Part shown: positions 10,265 through 18,755 of the stretch, in pieces
Layout of the letters: every line of letters starts with the position of its first letter
Numbering within the stretch: position 1 is the stretch's first letter
Assembly: GCA_016290325.1 (NCBI GenBank)
Contig: JAEETL010000001.1
Location: 310,001 to 374,000, forward strand
Origin: Muribaculaceae bacterium
GTDB taxonomy: Bacteria; Bacteroidota; Bacteroidia; Bacteroidales; Muribaculaceae
DNA: 64,000 bases
Direction of reading: 5' to 3'
Translations under genes and position numbers: made by a program
The notes under the pieces: model-generated
The model's input: the letters and a program-made list of their open reading frames with translations, nothing else
What the model was told of the DNA's origin: nothing
Databases searched by the model: none

Positions 10265-10435
10265 TTACTCGCCGGGAGCAATAGCGCCAGTGGGGCAAGC
10301 GTCAGCGCAAGTGCCGCAGTCCAAGCAGGTGTCGGGATCGATCGAGTAGATGTCGCCTTCCTTGATTGCGTCGGCGGGGCATACTGACTGGCATGTTCCA
10401 CATGCTACACAGCTATCAGAAATTACGTAAGCCAT
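10265..10435 (-). CDS. 4Fe-4S dicluster ferredoxin (56 aa)
   Basis: Short electron carrier with two bacterial [4Fe-4S] motifs. Translating the minus strand from ATG (10435) to TAA (10265) gives a 56-residue protein. It carries CVACGTCQSVCPADAI in the first half and CLDCGTCADACPTGAI in the second. This is the classic CxxCxxCxxxCP pair of clostridial-type 2[4Fe-4S] ferredoxins, with all eight cysteines present and the pseudo-twofold repeat intact. Length matches the family. It would be a low-potential carrier for enzymes such as pyruvate:ferredoxin oxidoreductase. It stands alone, divergent from the SUI1 gene, with its own -7 box at 10492-10499. It is easily missed by ORF-length filters. Confidence 0.95.
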   Translation of the reverse strand: MAYVISDSCVACGTCQSVCPADAIKEGDIYSIDPDTCLDCGTCADACPTGAIAPGE

Positions 10436-10491
10436 TTTTGTGTAATTTAAAATGAATGAATTAATAAAGAATACTTAAGTAAACAGTTCGG

Positions 10492-10499
10492 CAAAAATA
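10492..10499 (-). promoter_or_regulatory. -7 box (TATTTTTG) for the ferredoxin
   Basis: Read on the minus strand this matches TAnnTTTG and lies ~57 bases before the ferredoxin ATG. Confidence 0.6.
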
Positions 10500-10594
10500 G
10501 TGCTTTTATTTGAATTGGTAACCATTTTTGGCCGAATTTTCGTTCATATGATTCGTTTTTTTGTTTTTAACACCTCAAAGTCACTAAAATTTTG

Positions 10595-10602
10595 TACCTT
10601 TG
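10595..10602 (+). promoter_or_regulatory. -7 box (TACCTTTG) for the SUI1 gene
   Basis: Exact TAnnTTTG match, 52 bases before the ATG at 10655. No clear TTG at the -33 position. Confidence 0.6.
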
Positions 10603-10654
10603 ATGTAATTGATAACCGAAAGTTTAATCTGAATCTAATTTTTTTCAATAAGAC

Positions 10655-11005
10655 ATGAATAATACTGACTGGAAAGACATCTTGGGCAAGGCGTTTAACC
10701 TCCCTGACGACGCTGATACAACTGCCCCTGAGCCCGTTGCTGACAAGGGCGATGCAGTCCAACAACAAGGCAAACAAATGTTGGATATCATACTCGAGCG
10801 CAAAGGACGCGGCGGCAAGCAGGCGACCATCATTACGGGATTTACCTGTGATGATGAGGCCCTCAAGCAAGTGGCTTCTCAGCTCAAGCGCTCGCTCAGT
10901 GTTGGCGGTAGCGCCCGTGGAGGCGAAATCCTGATTCAGGGCGATTTCCGCCAGCGTGTACTCGACCAGCTCAAGCTTATGGGTTTCAAAGCCCGCATCA
11001 TTTGA
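10655..11005 (+). CDS. SUI1/eIF1-family translation initiation factor (YciH-like)
   Basis: A 116-aa protein with a charged, probably flexible N-terminal ~40 residues and a C-terminal SUI1 domain, recognisable by GGKQATIITGF, LKRSLSVGGSARGGEILIQG and the final VLDQLKLMGFKARII. The family is related to eukaryotic eIF1; bacterial YciH proteins are thought to influence start-codon selection or translation under stress. It is the first gene after its own -7 box and is followed after 33 bases by the AddA-like gene, so the two are probably co-transcribed. Family assignment is strong; its physiological role in Bacteroidetes is not defined by sequence. Confidence 0.9.
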   Translation: MNNTDWKDILGKAFNLPDDADTTAPEPVADKGDAVQQQGKQMLDIILERKGRGGKQATIITGFTCDDEALKQVASQLKRSLSVGGSARGGEILIQGDFRQRVLDQLKLMGFKARII

Positions 11006-11038
11006 CGTTATCATTCATGCTTTAGATTGTCACTTACC

Positions 11039-14000
11039 ATGAAACAGGAAAACGGCGACAATAATGGAAATATGCTCGTGATCAGGGCATCGGCAGGTTC
11101 GGGTAAGACCTATAACCTGGCACTGCAATATATCAAGCACCTGCTCTTCACACAGGGTGAGGACGGCATCCTCAGGCCTCGTCGAGGTCCAGGGGACAGC
11201 CGCATTGTCAACGCTCACCGCATCCTCCTGGCCATCACGTTTACCAACAAGGCCACCGACGAGATGAAAGACCGCATCGTTAAGGAGTTGTACCGCTTGT
11301 CTCAGGATGGGGTCCAAAGTGATTATCTTGACGGCTTCATGAGAGAGTCGGGCCTCGACGAGCACCAGGTGCGTGAACTGGCTCGAATGGCGTTGAATGA
11401 ATTGCTGTTTGACTACAGCAATTTTAACGTGAGCACGATCGACTCGTTTTTCCAAAGCATTTTGCGCAATTTCGCTCGGGAACTCGACCGCGATTTCAAC
11501 TACGATATTCAGCTGGATGAAAAGTATGCCGTTCGTGTCGCCCTGCACAACTTCCTGCTCTCGTTAGGGCGCTCTGGCAGGCCTTCCCAAGTTGACAACT
11601 GGGTGAAGGAGTACATGCGCCACATGACTCACGGGAATGCCGAAAAACGCCGATGGAAGTTCTTTGACGACGGCGGCGACCTGCTCTCATTTGCCGCCCA
11701 CATTAATACCGAGCTCTTCCGTAGCCGTATGGGCGAGATACGTGACTATCTCGGCCGTCTTGACGAGAACGGGGATTTCCACAGTGATTTCTCTAAAATC
11801 AGCGCTTTCAAGAAACTTATTCATGCAACGGTTGAGGAATGCGAGCAGCTAATCCTTGGCACTATCGAGGCCCTCAAGACGGCGCTCCAGCCCTTGGCCT
11901 TGGGGCTCTATAGCGGCAGGTCGTTCAGTGTGTTTATGGCCAACGGCGGCACCGAACCGTTGAAGAAGGATAGCTGGAAAACGATTGACGAGGGCAAAGT
12001 CTCCAACCAGTTCAAGAAAAGCGGTATGCCCGATGAGGCGGGCATTGCCCACTTGACCCAGCTGGTGAGGGAGCATTTCAGGATGCGCGACACCAAGGAT
12101 TTCTTCGAGAGCATCGAGAAAAACCTGGGATTGCTGGGATTGCTGGCCATGATCGACGTCTTTTTGGAGCGCTACCGCCAGGAGTCCAATTCCATCTTGA
12201 TCGGTGACACTAACGAACTCATTGGCACCGTGCTCGATAGCGGTTCAGACTTCATCTATGAACGGGTGGGGTCAACGATTGCCCACTTCATGATTGATGA
12301 GTTCCAGGACACGAGCACTAAGCAGTATGAGAACTTCCGCGGCCTGCTCAAGGAGAGCCTGGCCAATGGCAATTTCAATATGCTCATCGGCGACGCCAAG
12401 CAGTCGATTTACCGCTTCCGCAATGCCGACCCTACGGTTTTCCGCGAGCGGGTAGGGGTTGATTTCAAGCGTGATATCTATCAACCTCCCGTCGAGGAGG
12501 GCAAGCCCAAGTCCACTAACTTCCGCAGCTCTCCCAACATCATTCGGTTCAACAACAGTTTGTTTAGCTACGTATGCGAGAGCTATTCGGGCATGTCGGC
12601 CGTCGCTAAGTCCTATGAGGACGTGCAGCAAGGGATGCCTGACGACATCGACGAGAAAAAAGTGCCGGGTTATGTGAGGCTGTTTTTGGGTAACTACAAG
12701 TCTCTGCTCGACGACAGCCCAATCAAGGAAATCATTCAGCAGGAGGGCTTGTCGGTCGATGATTCGGGTGATGTCTCGGTATTAACCGTTTTGCCGGCCT
12801 ATTTGCTACAGCTTCACCAGCGTTTCGGCTGGGGTAGGATGGGCATATTGGTCAATACTAATGCCCAGGGACGCCAGATTGTTGAGCGCATTCTCGAATA
12901 TAACCGCAACACCTCGGGCGAGACCATCAACATCATCTCAGGCGAATCATTGCTGCTCAATAACTCGTCGGTGGTGAGGCGCATCATTGCCCTGTTGCGC
13001 TTTATCGACATCAGCAATTATAGCGCTGCCGAGGACAATGCCGATGAGGCTGACGGCACCGATGGCGTTGAGCCTGATGCCATCCAGCGTCGACTGATGA
13101 GAAAACGCCAGAGCGACCAGCGCCTGTATGCGGGATTGAGCCGTTTCATCCAAGCTGTTTCGGCCCATCCTGATGATGACGCGATTGCCAATGGCACGAG
13201 GCTCGTCGAGTGTTTGGACGAGTATAGTGATGCCGATGGCACTGGCACCATGCAACAGTCGGTTGCCGCTATTTTGGAGCAGTTGCTGCCGGCGGGCGAT
13301 GAGTTAATGACGCTCGTGAGCATCGTCGAGAACATCATTTCCTATTTCAAAAGCGGTCAAGTGAATCAGGGCGATGTGGATCGCGAGACGGCTTTCCTGC
13401 TGGCCTTTCAGGATACGGTCATGCAGTTCACATCGATGCGCAATGGCGGCAGTGTCAGGGAATTTCTCAAGTATTGGGACGAGAAAAAGGACAAGCTCAC
13501 GGTGAGCACCTCGGCCACCAACGATGCCATCAATATCATGACCATCCACAATGCCAAGGGCCTTGAGTTTGATTGCGTGGTCATTCCTTTTGCCACTTGG
13601 GAACTCAACGATAACAGCAAGGAAACTGATTACTGGATGCCTGGTGACGTCTTTGCTGGGGTTATGTCTGCGCTTGTTCCCAGCGCTCATGGCTGCGATG
13701 AGAGCATCATTCCGCCCTTAGTCTGTGTGCCTAAGAAGCAACTCGTTGATGCATGGGCCAGCAACCTGCTTAGCGGTAAGGCCAAGCAGTTTGTTGAGGA
13801 TCAGCAGTCAGCGGTGGTCATTGACAACCTCAACAAGACTTATGTGGCCATGACCCGCCCGCGCACCGAGTTGCACCTTTTTGCCGACGAGGGACGTAAT
13901 AATGACTTGAAGCCTCTGCTTCAGGATTTCATCAACTCGACAGGCTTGATGTCACCCGTGGCCGGCCCTGGCGGCCAGATTGCCGACTGGTATGAGTATG

Positions 14001-14638
14001 GCGAGGTCTCTACCCGCGAGCTGATCGATAGCAAGCGTGACGAGAAGCCTTCCACAACCCGTCAATTACCTCTAGACCAATATGCTATCAATGGCATTCC
14101 CCCCGAAATCCGGGTGAGGGTCGATCACGGGTCCAGTTCCCACATCAAGGCCGGATTGCGATTCCACAGCGTCCTGAGCCGCGTCCGCGACAGCCGTGAT
14201 CTGGATAGGGTTATTGCCCAGGCAGTCAAGCATGGCGTCATCTCCACTGACCCCGATGATGTCTGCAATGTGGAGCGCGTCGAGGCCCATGTCCGTCAGC
14301 CCATCATGGACCCGGCTTGTCGTGTGTCCCAATGGTTTGACCCGGCCAACACGATATATAGCGAGCGCACCATTACCACAGCATCGACCTCACTGTGGGA
14401 CGATGGCATCGAGAACCTGCGCCCCGACCGCATCGTCCGCCGCCCCGACGGCACCTTGCTCGTCATCGACTACAAGAGCGGCGAGCGCCGCGACAAGCAA
14501 TATTGCAATCAGGTACGCCAATACATGGCCAAACTGCGCACCATCTATCCCGATGTACCCATTGCCGGCCGTATCTGGTACATTACCCACGACCTCATCC
14601 TCGATGAACAAGGCCACCAACTTTCCATGAGTTTATAG
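11039..14638 (+). CDS. AddA/RecB-like UvrD-family helicase-nuclease
   Basis: A 1199-aa superfamily 1 helicase fused to a RecB-type nuclease, the usual layout of AddA, which processes double-strand breaks for RecA-dependent repair. Visible motifs are Walker A ASAGSGKTYNL (residues ~16-26), motif Ia AITFTNKATDEMK, and Walker B HFMIDEFQDTSTKQY (~420). These are followed by motif III LIGDAKQSIYRFRNADPTVF, motif V TIHNAKGLEFDCVV (~840), motif VI YVAMTRPRTELHL, and the C-terminal nuclease motif VIDYKSG with QVRQYMAKL. The start is set at ATG 11039, because the TTG twelve bases earlier adds nothing conserved. The partner AddB, expected nearby in many Bacteroidetes, is not the next gene: an AT-rich GIY-YIG gene and argS follow. 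Confidence 0.88.
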   Translation: MKQENGDNNGNMLVIRASAGSGKTYNLALQYIKHLLFTQGEDGILRPRRGPGDSRIVNAHRILLAITFTNKATDEMKDRIVKELYRLSQDGVQSDYLDGFMRESGLDEHQVRELARMALNELLFDYSNFNVSTIDSFFQSILRNFARELDRDFNYDIQLDEKYAVRVALHNFLLSLGRSGRPSQVDNWVKEYMRHMTHGNAEKRRWKFFDDGGDLLSFAAHINTELFRSRMGEIRDYLGRLDENGDFHSDFSKISAFKKLIHATVEECEQLILGTIEALKTALQPLALGLYSGRSFSVFMANGGTEPLKKDSWKTIDEGKVSNQFKKSGMPDEAGIAHLTQLVREHFRMRDTKDFFESIEKNLGLLGLLAMIDVFLERYRQESNSILIGDTNELIGTVLDSGSDFIYERVGSTIAHFMIDEFQDTSTKQYENFRGLLKESLANGNFNMLIGDAKQSIYRFRNADPTVFRERVGVDFKRDIYQPPVEEGKPKSTNFRSSPNIIRFNNSLFSYVCESYSGMSAVAKSYEDVQQGMPDDIDEKKVPGYVRLFLGNYKSLLDDSPIKEIIQQEGLSVDDSGDVSVLTVLPAYLLQLHQRFGWGRMGILVNTNAQGRQIVERILEYNRNTSGETINIISGESLLLNNSSVVRRIIALLRFIDISNYSAAEDNADEADGTDGVEPDAIQRRLMRKRQSDQRLYAGLSRFIQAVSAHPDDDAIANGTRLVECLDEYSDADGTGTMQQSVAAILEQLLPAGDELMTLVSIVENIISYFKSGQVNQGDVDRETAFLLAFQDTVMQFTSMRNGGSVREFLKYWDEKKDKLTVSTSATNDAINIMTIHNAKGLEFDCVVIPFATWELNDNSKETDYWMPGDVFAGVMSALVPSAHGCDESIIPPLVCVPKKQLVDAWASNLLSGKAKQFVEDQQSAVVIDNLNKTYVAMTRPRTELHLFADEGRNNDLKPLLQDFINSTGLMSPVAGPGGQIADWYEYGEVSTRELIDSKRDEKPSTTRQLPLDQYAINGIPPEIRVRVDHGSSSHIKAGLRFHSVLSRVRDSRDLDRVIAQAVKHGVISTDPDDVCNVERVEAHVRQPIMDPACRVSQWFDPANTIYSERTITTASTSLWDDGIENLRPDRIVRRPDGTLLVIDYKSGERRDKQYCNQVRQYMAKLRTIYPDVPIAGRIWYITHDLILDEQGHQLSMSL

Positions 14639-14685
14639 TTAAGTGAATAAACACCTAAACTATTGTTGATCCCGATGTTTATCAT

Positions 14686-14693
14686 TATCTTTG
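14686..14693 (+). promoter_or_regulatory. Promoter: TTG (14663) and -7 box TATCTTTG
   Basis: TTG at 14663-14665, a 20-base spacer and an exact -7 box. It drives the GIY-YIG gene, with a leader of ~70 bases. Confidence 0.7.
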
Positions 14694-14770
14694 CCACATT
14701 AACCTCAAACAAAACAATAATAACCCTAAAGTCTTTACTTTCGACAAAGACGTAACAAATATTTAATAAT

Positions 14771-15649
14771 ATGGCGATATTAACTGTATATACAAAGCTT
14801 CTTGATAAAACTCTGGAGGGCGCACGAATTATTGATATGGGTTCAACAAAAACCTGTCAATGCTTTGTGCTGCCATATGAATCGGTGGCAAAAGTTGGTA
14901 AAGAGTATCTTACAGGAAAGTATGCTTTATATGTTCTTCTTGGTCATCGTGAAATCGGTGGCCAATGTGCATACATTGGACAAACCAACGATTTTACTAA
15001 TAGAGTCAGTGATCACAAGCAGAAGAAAGATTGGTGGGATACTGCACTTGTTTTTGTATCTAAGGCTGACGAAATCTTCGCAAGTGAGACATTATATTTA
15101 GAGTATCTTGGATGGAAAACGGCTTGCGAAGCAAATAACCACAATATTGAAAACACTAAACCTATTAAAGAACCTGGTCTTTCTGATGACAAGAAAAACG
15201 ATATGGAATTGTTCTTCGAAGAAATTAAATTTCTAACCCGTTTTTATGGTTGTAATGTGTTTGAGAAGACCAAGAAACTCATCGAGGAAATGGGCGAGTC
15301 TGTTACCTTTTATCTTAAGGTAAAGAAAAGAGGAATAACAGCAACAGTGCAATATTATCCCCAAAGTAAGAAATATGTTTTGATAGAAGGCAGCCTTATA
15401 TCTTCATTCGATGCTAGTTGCTCGAAGAAAGCAACGGAGATTAGGAAAGAATTAATCAGTGATCCACAACTTTGTAAGCATGAGGGTAACTTAGTAAAAG
15501 TGATTCAGAATATAAATATTCCAGTAGAAAGCGGTTTGCCCTCTTTGCCAGCGGAAGTTATCACTGGCACGTCAATGCAAGGTACGAAGGCATTTAAGAA
15601 TAAAGAGGGAAAAACATTTATTGAATTGTTCCCCAAAGATAAAACCTAA
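14771..15649 (+). CDS. GIY-YIG nuclease-domain protein
   Basis: A 292-aa protein with a GIY-YIG-type core in residues ~50-120. YALYVLLG supplies the first strand, AYIGQTNDFTNRVSDH the YIG strand and following helix, and SETLYLEYL the candidate metal-binding Glu. In the first strand the canonical GIY is degraded (YVL). The remaining ~170 residues have no feature I recognise confidently; the C-terminal segment resembles the short domain often attached to such nucleases. The gene is markedly more AT-rich than addA and argS on either side and has its own promoter, suggesting later acquisition. GIY-YIG proteins with such tails often occur near restriction or defence genes, but none adjoin it here. 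Molecular activity is inferred from the fold only. Confidence 0.7.
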   Translation: MAILTVYTKLLDKTLEGARIIDMGSTKTCQCFVLPYESVAKVGKEYLTGKYALYVLLGHREIGGQCAYIGQTNDFTNRVSDHKQKKDWWDTALVFVSKADEIFASETLYLEYLGWKTACEANNHNIENTKPIKEPGLSDDKKNDMELFFEEIKFLTRFYGCNVFEKTKKLIEEMGESVTFYLKVKKRGITATVQYYPQSKKYVLIEGSLISSFDASCSKKATEIRKELISDPQLCKHEGNLVKVIQNINIPVESGLPSLPAEVITGTSMQGTKAFKNKEGKTFIELFPKDKT

Positions 15650-15921
15650 TTGCTTTTTTGCTCTTAAAATGGCATTAAAAGCATTCTGTTGATAATCAAT
15701 GAATCGCTTTGAAGTTCAAATAATGCTTGATTTGCTTTTTGACATATAGCCCTCCGGCTTGGTTCCCTGTGTCGAGGCTTTGGCTCGGCCTTAATAACAG
15801 CGAAAATGACGTGTAACGCTTAGCTTCTAAACTCTTTTTTGTGTCTTTGCTAATGACTTGGCGAAGTTGGGCGGTGTCTCGGGAATGTTCAAATAAATTT
15901 GGCATTCCGCTCAACTTGCAC
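15650..15921. other. Intergenic region upstream of argS
   Basis: About 270 bases without a credible gene. A short inverted repeat, GGAATG (15882-15887) with CATTCC (15903-15908), overlaps the -33 region of the argS promoter and could be an operator, but no known motif matches. Confidence 0.4.
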
Positions 15922-15929
15922 TAACTTTG
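15922..15929 (+). promoter_or_regulatory. Promoter: TTTG (15898) and -7 box TAACTTTG for argS
   Basis: TTTG at 15898-15901, a 20-base spacer and an exact -7 box; the argS ATG is 52 bases downstream. Confidence 0.75.
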
Positions 15930-15981
15930 CACCTTGAATTGACTAGCGACTAAAGGCTAGTAACTAAAAAACTAAAAGATT

Positions 15982-17766
15982 ATGTCGATTGATAGCATAT
16001 TGGCACAGGCCACCGCCCAGGCGGTAAAGGGCTTGTATGGCGTGGATTTCCCCGCCGAGATGATTGTTCCCCAAACCACCAAGAAGGAATTTGAGGGCAA
16101 CGAGACGATAGTGGTGTTCCCGTTCTTGAAGGCGTCCCACAAGGCGCCCGACGTGACGGCACAGGAGATTGGCGAGCACATGCTTGCCCACTGTGACGCA
16201 GTCGAGAAATTCAACGTCATCAAGGGCTTCTTGAACATCACCATCAAGCCGTCGTTCTGGACGGGCGTGCTGCAGCATGTCGCCTCGACTCCTAACTATG
16301 GCTTCACCCCAGTGACCGACGACAGTCAGCTCGTGATGATCGAGTACTCCTCGCCCAACACCAACAAGCCGTTGCACTTGGGACACGTGCGCAACAACCT
16401 GCTGGGTTACAGCTTGTCGTGCATCATGGAGGCCAACGGCTACAAGGTAGTCAAGACCAACATCGTCAACGACCGCGGTATCCACATCTGCAAGTCGATG
16501 CTCGCTTGGCAAAAGTGGGGTAACGGTGCTACGCCCGAGTCCACAGGCAAGAAGGGTGACCACCTGATCGGCGACTTCTATGTGGCTTTTGACAAGCATT
16601 ACAAGGCCGAGATCAAGGAACTGGTTGACAAGGGCATGAGCCCCGAAGAGGCCGAAAAGCAGGCGCCCCTCATCCAGGAGGCTCACGACATGTTGCGCCG
16701 CTGGGAGGCAGGCGACCCCGAGGTGCGCGCCCTATGGAAGAAGATGAACGACTGGGTCTATGCCGGCTTTGACGAGACTTACAGGCGCATGGGCGTGTCG
16801 TTTGACAAGATTTACTACGAGAGCGACACCTATCTGGTGGGTCGCGATACCGTCCTCGAGGGACTCGAGAAAGGCCTGTTCTACCGCAAGGAGGACAATA
16901 GCGTGTGGGCCGACCTCACGCCTGACGGATTGGACCACAAGCTGTTGCTTCGCAGCGATGGCACTTCGGTCTATATGACCCAGGACATCGGCACGGCACA
17001 GCTGCGCTACAAGGACTATCCCATCGACCGCATGATCTATGTCGTGGGCAACGAGCAGAACTACCACTTCCAGGTGCTCTCGCTGCTGCTCGACAAGTTG
17101 GGTTTCAAGTGGGGCAAGGACCTCGTGCATTTCTCCTATGGTATGGTCGAGTTGCCCAACGGCAAGATGAAATCCCGTGAGGGTACCGTCGTCGATGCCG
17201 ATGAGCTGATGGACGAGATGATCGCCACCGCTACCGAGATGGCCGGTGAGCCTGGACGCTTGCAGGGTGTGCCCGACGAGGAGCGTGCCGACGTGCTGCG
17301 CATGATTGGTTTGGGTGCGCTCAAGTACTTCATCCTCAAGGTCGATCCGCGTAAGACCATGCTCTTTGACCCCAGCGAGTCAATCGACTTCAACGGCAAC
17401 ACGGGCCCGTTTATCCAATATACCCACGCCCGCATCCAGTCCGTCCTGCGCAAGTGTTGTGACAATTACAAGATTGCCGACATCAGCAAAGTGGCTCCCA
17501 ACGACAAGGAGACCAGCCTGATCCAAAAACTGGCCGATTTCACCATTGTCGTTGCCGAAGCAGGCCGCAACTATAGCCCCGCGCTCATCGCTAACTATGT
17601 CTATGATCTGGCTAAGGAGTATAACCAGTTCTACCACGACTGCAGCATCCTCAAGGAGATGGAAGAGCCGGTGCGTTGCTTCCGCCTGTTGCTGAGTGCC
17701 ACAGTTGCCGATGTCATCAAGCGCGGCATGGGCCTGCTCGGCATCGAGGTGCCCGACAGGATGTGA
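15982..17766 (+). CDS. argS: Arginine--tRNA ligase
   Basis: Class I aminoacyl-tRNA synthetase, 594 aa, charging tRNA-Arg with arginine in the cytoplasm. The N-terminal Add-1 domain is present. The HIGH-like signature is SSPNTNKPLHLGHVRNNLLG (about residues 122-141), followed by the ArgS-specific NIVNDRGIHICKSMLAW. The KMSKS-equivalent is LPNGKMKSREGTVVDADEL (~390-410), and the anticodon-binding DALR domain ends the protein with LLLSATVADVIKRGMGLLGIE. Length and motif order are normal. It has its own promoter. The window also encodes tRNA-Arg(ACG), one of its substrates, 43 kb away. Confidence 0.97.
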   Translation: MSIDSILAQATAQAVKGLYGVDFPAEMIVPQTTKKEFEGNETIVVFPFLKASHKAPDVTAQEIGEHMLAHCDAVEKFNVIKGFLNITIKPSFWTGVLQHVASTPNYGFTPVTDDSQLVMIEYSSPNTNKPLHLGHVRNNLLGYSLSCIMEANGYKVVKTNIVNDRGIHICKSMLAWQKWGNGATPESTGKKGDHLIGDFYVAFDKHYKAEIKELVDKGMSPEEAEKQAPLIQEAHDMLRRWEAGDPEVRALWKKMNDWVYAGFDETYRRMGVSFDKIYYESDTYLVGRDTVLEGLEKGLFYRKEDNSVWADLTPDGLDHKLLLRSDGTSVYMTQDIGTAQLRYKDYPIDRMIYVVGNEQNYHFQVLSLLLDKLGFKWGKDLVHFSYGMVELPNGKMKSREGTVVDADELMDEMIATATEMAGEPGRLQGVPDEERADVLRMIGLGALKYFILKVDPRKTMLFDPSESIDFNGNTGPFIQYTHARIQSVLRKCCDNYKIADISKVAPNDKETSLIQKLADFTIVVAEAGRNYSPALIANYVYDLAKEYNQFYHDCSILKEMEEPVRCFRLLLSATVADVIKRGMGLLGIEVPDRM

Positions 17767-17864
17767 TTCAGATAACAGATATTAGATAATAGATAAGAGG
17801 TGTTGTTGGCATAATTTTTGCAGTTTAATGCTGAAAAACTGACAACGAATAAACTCATAACAAT

Positions 17865-18590
17865 ATGAACAATTGGAATTATGATAATGGCTATAGTACC
17901 GCCGTACAAGCCGAGAATGAATTGACCCTCCGCCGCTATGTCGCTGGCGTGATGCGTCGTGTGTATGGCAAGATGACGCTGGGACTGCTGGTAACGGCAC
18001 TCACTTCGTACCTGATGCTCACTATTCCCGCGTTAATGGACTTCTTGATGCTCCACCCGTTCCTGATCATTGGAGCCATGGTTGCTGAATTGGGACTTGT
18101 GTTCTACCTGAGTGCCCGCATCGAGAAGATGAGTAACGCAACGGCTACCATCATGTTCTACCTCTACAGCATGTTGAACGGCATTACCTTAACGCCCATC
18201 TTCTTGCTGTATACAAGTACGTCTATTGCCATGACATTTGCCTTGACGGCTGGCACCTTTGGCGCCATGACCATTTTTGGCTACGTGACCCGTCAGGATT
18301 TATCTAAAATAGGGTCGTTTCTGTTTATGGCGCTCATCGGACTTATCGTTTGTTTCGTGGTGAATGTGTTACTGCTGCACAGTTCGATGTTTGATCTGGT
18401 TGTCAGCATTGTGGGTGTCTTCATCTTTGTTGGACTCACCGCTTGGGATACCCAGGCCATCAAGCGCATGTCCGCCGAGGCCGATCCTACAATGATGAGC
18501 AAGGTCGCCACGTGGGGCGCGCTCACGCTCTACCTCGACTTCATCAATCTGTTCATCTATCTGCTGCGCCTCTTCGGCAGCCGCGACTGA
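17865..18590 (+). CDS. Bax inhibitor-1/YccA family membrane protein
   Basis: A 241-aa inner-membrane protein with about seven hydrophobic helices between residues ~40 and 238 and a polar N-terminal tail. The family signature near the last helices is visible (FVGLTAWDTQAIKRM, then ALTLYLDFINLFIYLLRLFG). Relatives include BsYetJ, a pH-sensitive calcium leak channel, and E. coli YccA, which modulates FtsH. The conserved acidic residues that gate calcium in BsYetJ would correspond to the Asp in TAWDTQ and in LYLDFIN. The gene lies 98 bases after argS and is closed by a strong terminator, so it may be read from the argS promoter. The exact role here is unknown. Confidence 0.9.
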   Translation: MNNWNYDNGYSTAVQAENELTLRRYVAGVMRRVYGKMTLGLLVTALTSYLMLTIPALMDFLMLHPFLIIGAMVAELGLVFYLSARIEKMSNATATIMFYLYSMLNGITLTPIFLLYTSTSIAMTFALTAGTFGAMTIFGYVTRQDLSKIGSFLFMALIGLIVCFVVNVLLLHSSMFDLVVSIVGVFIFVGLTAWDTQAIKRMSAEADPTMMSKVATWGALTLYLDFINLFIYLLRLFGSRD

Positions 18591-18618
18591 TCGTTGAACG
18601 ATATATCGACAAAATGGC

Positions 18619-18653
18619 AACCCTGGCGACATCCCTCGCCAGGGTTGATTTTT
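18619..18653 (+). terminator. Rho-independent terminator after the BI-1 gene
   Basis: Perfect 11-bp stem (18619-18629 with 18636-18646), then a T-run. Confidence 0.9.
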
Positions 18654-18717
18654 GTACTAATCTCTCATTGCTTGGCGGTAATTTGACGAAAATTGGGTGG
18701 TTATCTGGAAAAATGAT

Positions 18718-18725
18718 TATATTTG
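18718..18725 (+). promoter_or_regulatory. -7 box (TATATTTG) for the alpha-amylase
   Basis: Exact TAnnTTTG; TTG at 18693-18695 gives a 22-base spacer. The ATG is 30 bases downstream. Confidence 0.65.
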
Positions 18726-18755
18726 TCGGGTGATAACCAAAACACCAGGAATAAG

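Noticed and set aside
10120-10401. Minus-strand ORF of 93 codons over the ferredoxin region
   Set aside because: It is in a different frame from the 56-aa ferredoxin, which has all eight cluster cysteines and a promoter.
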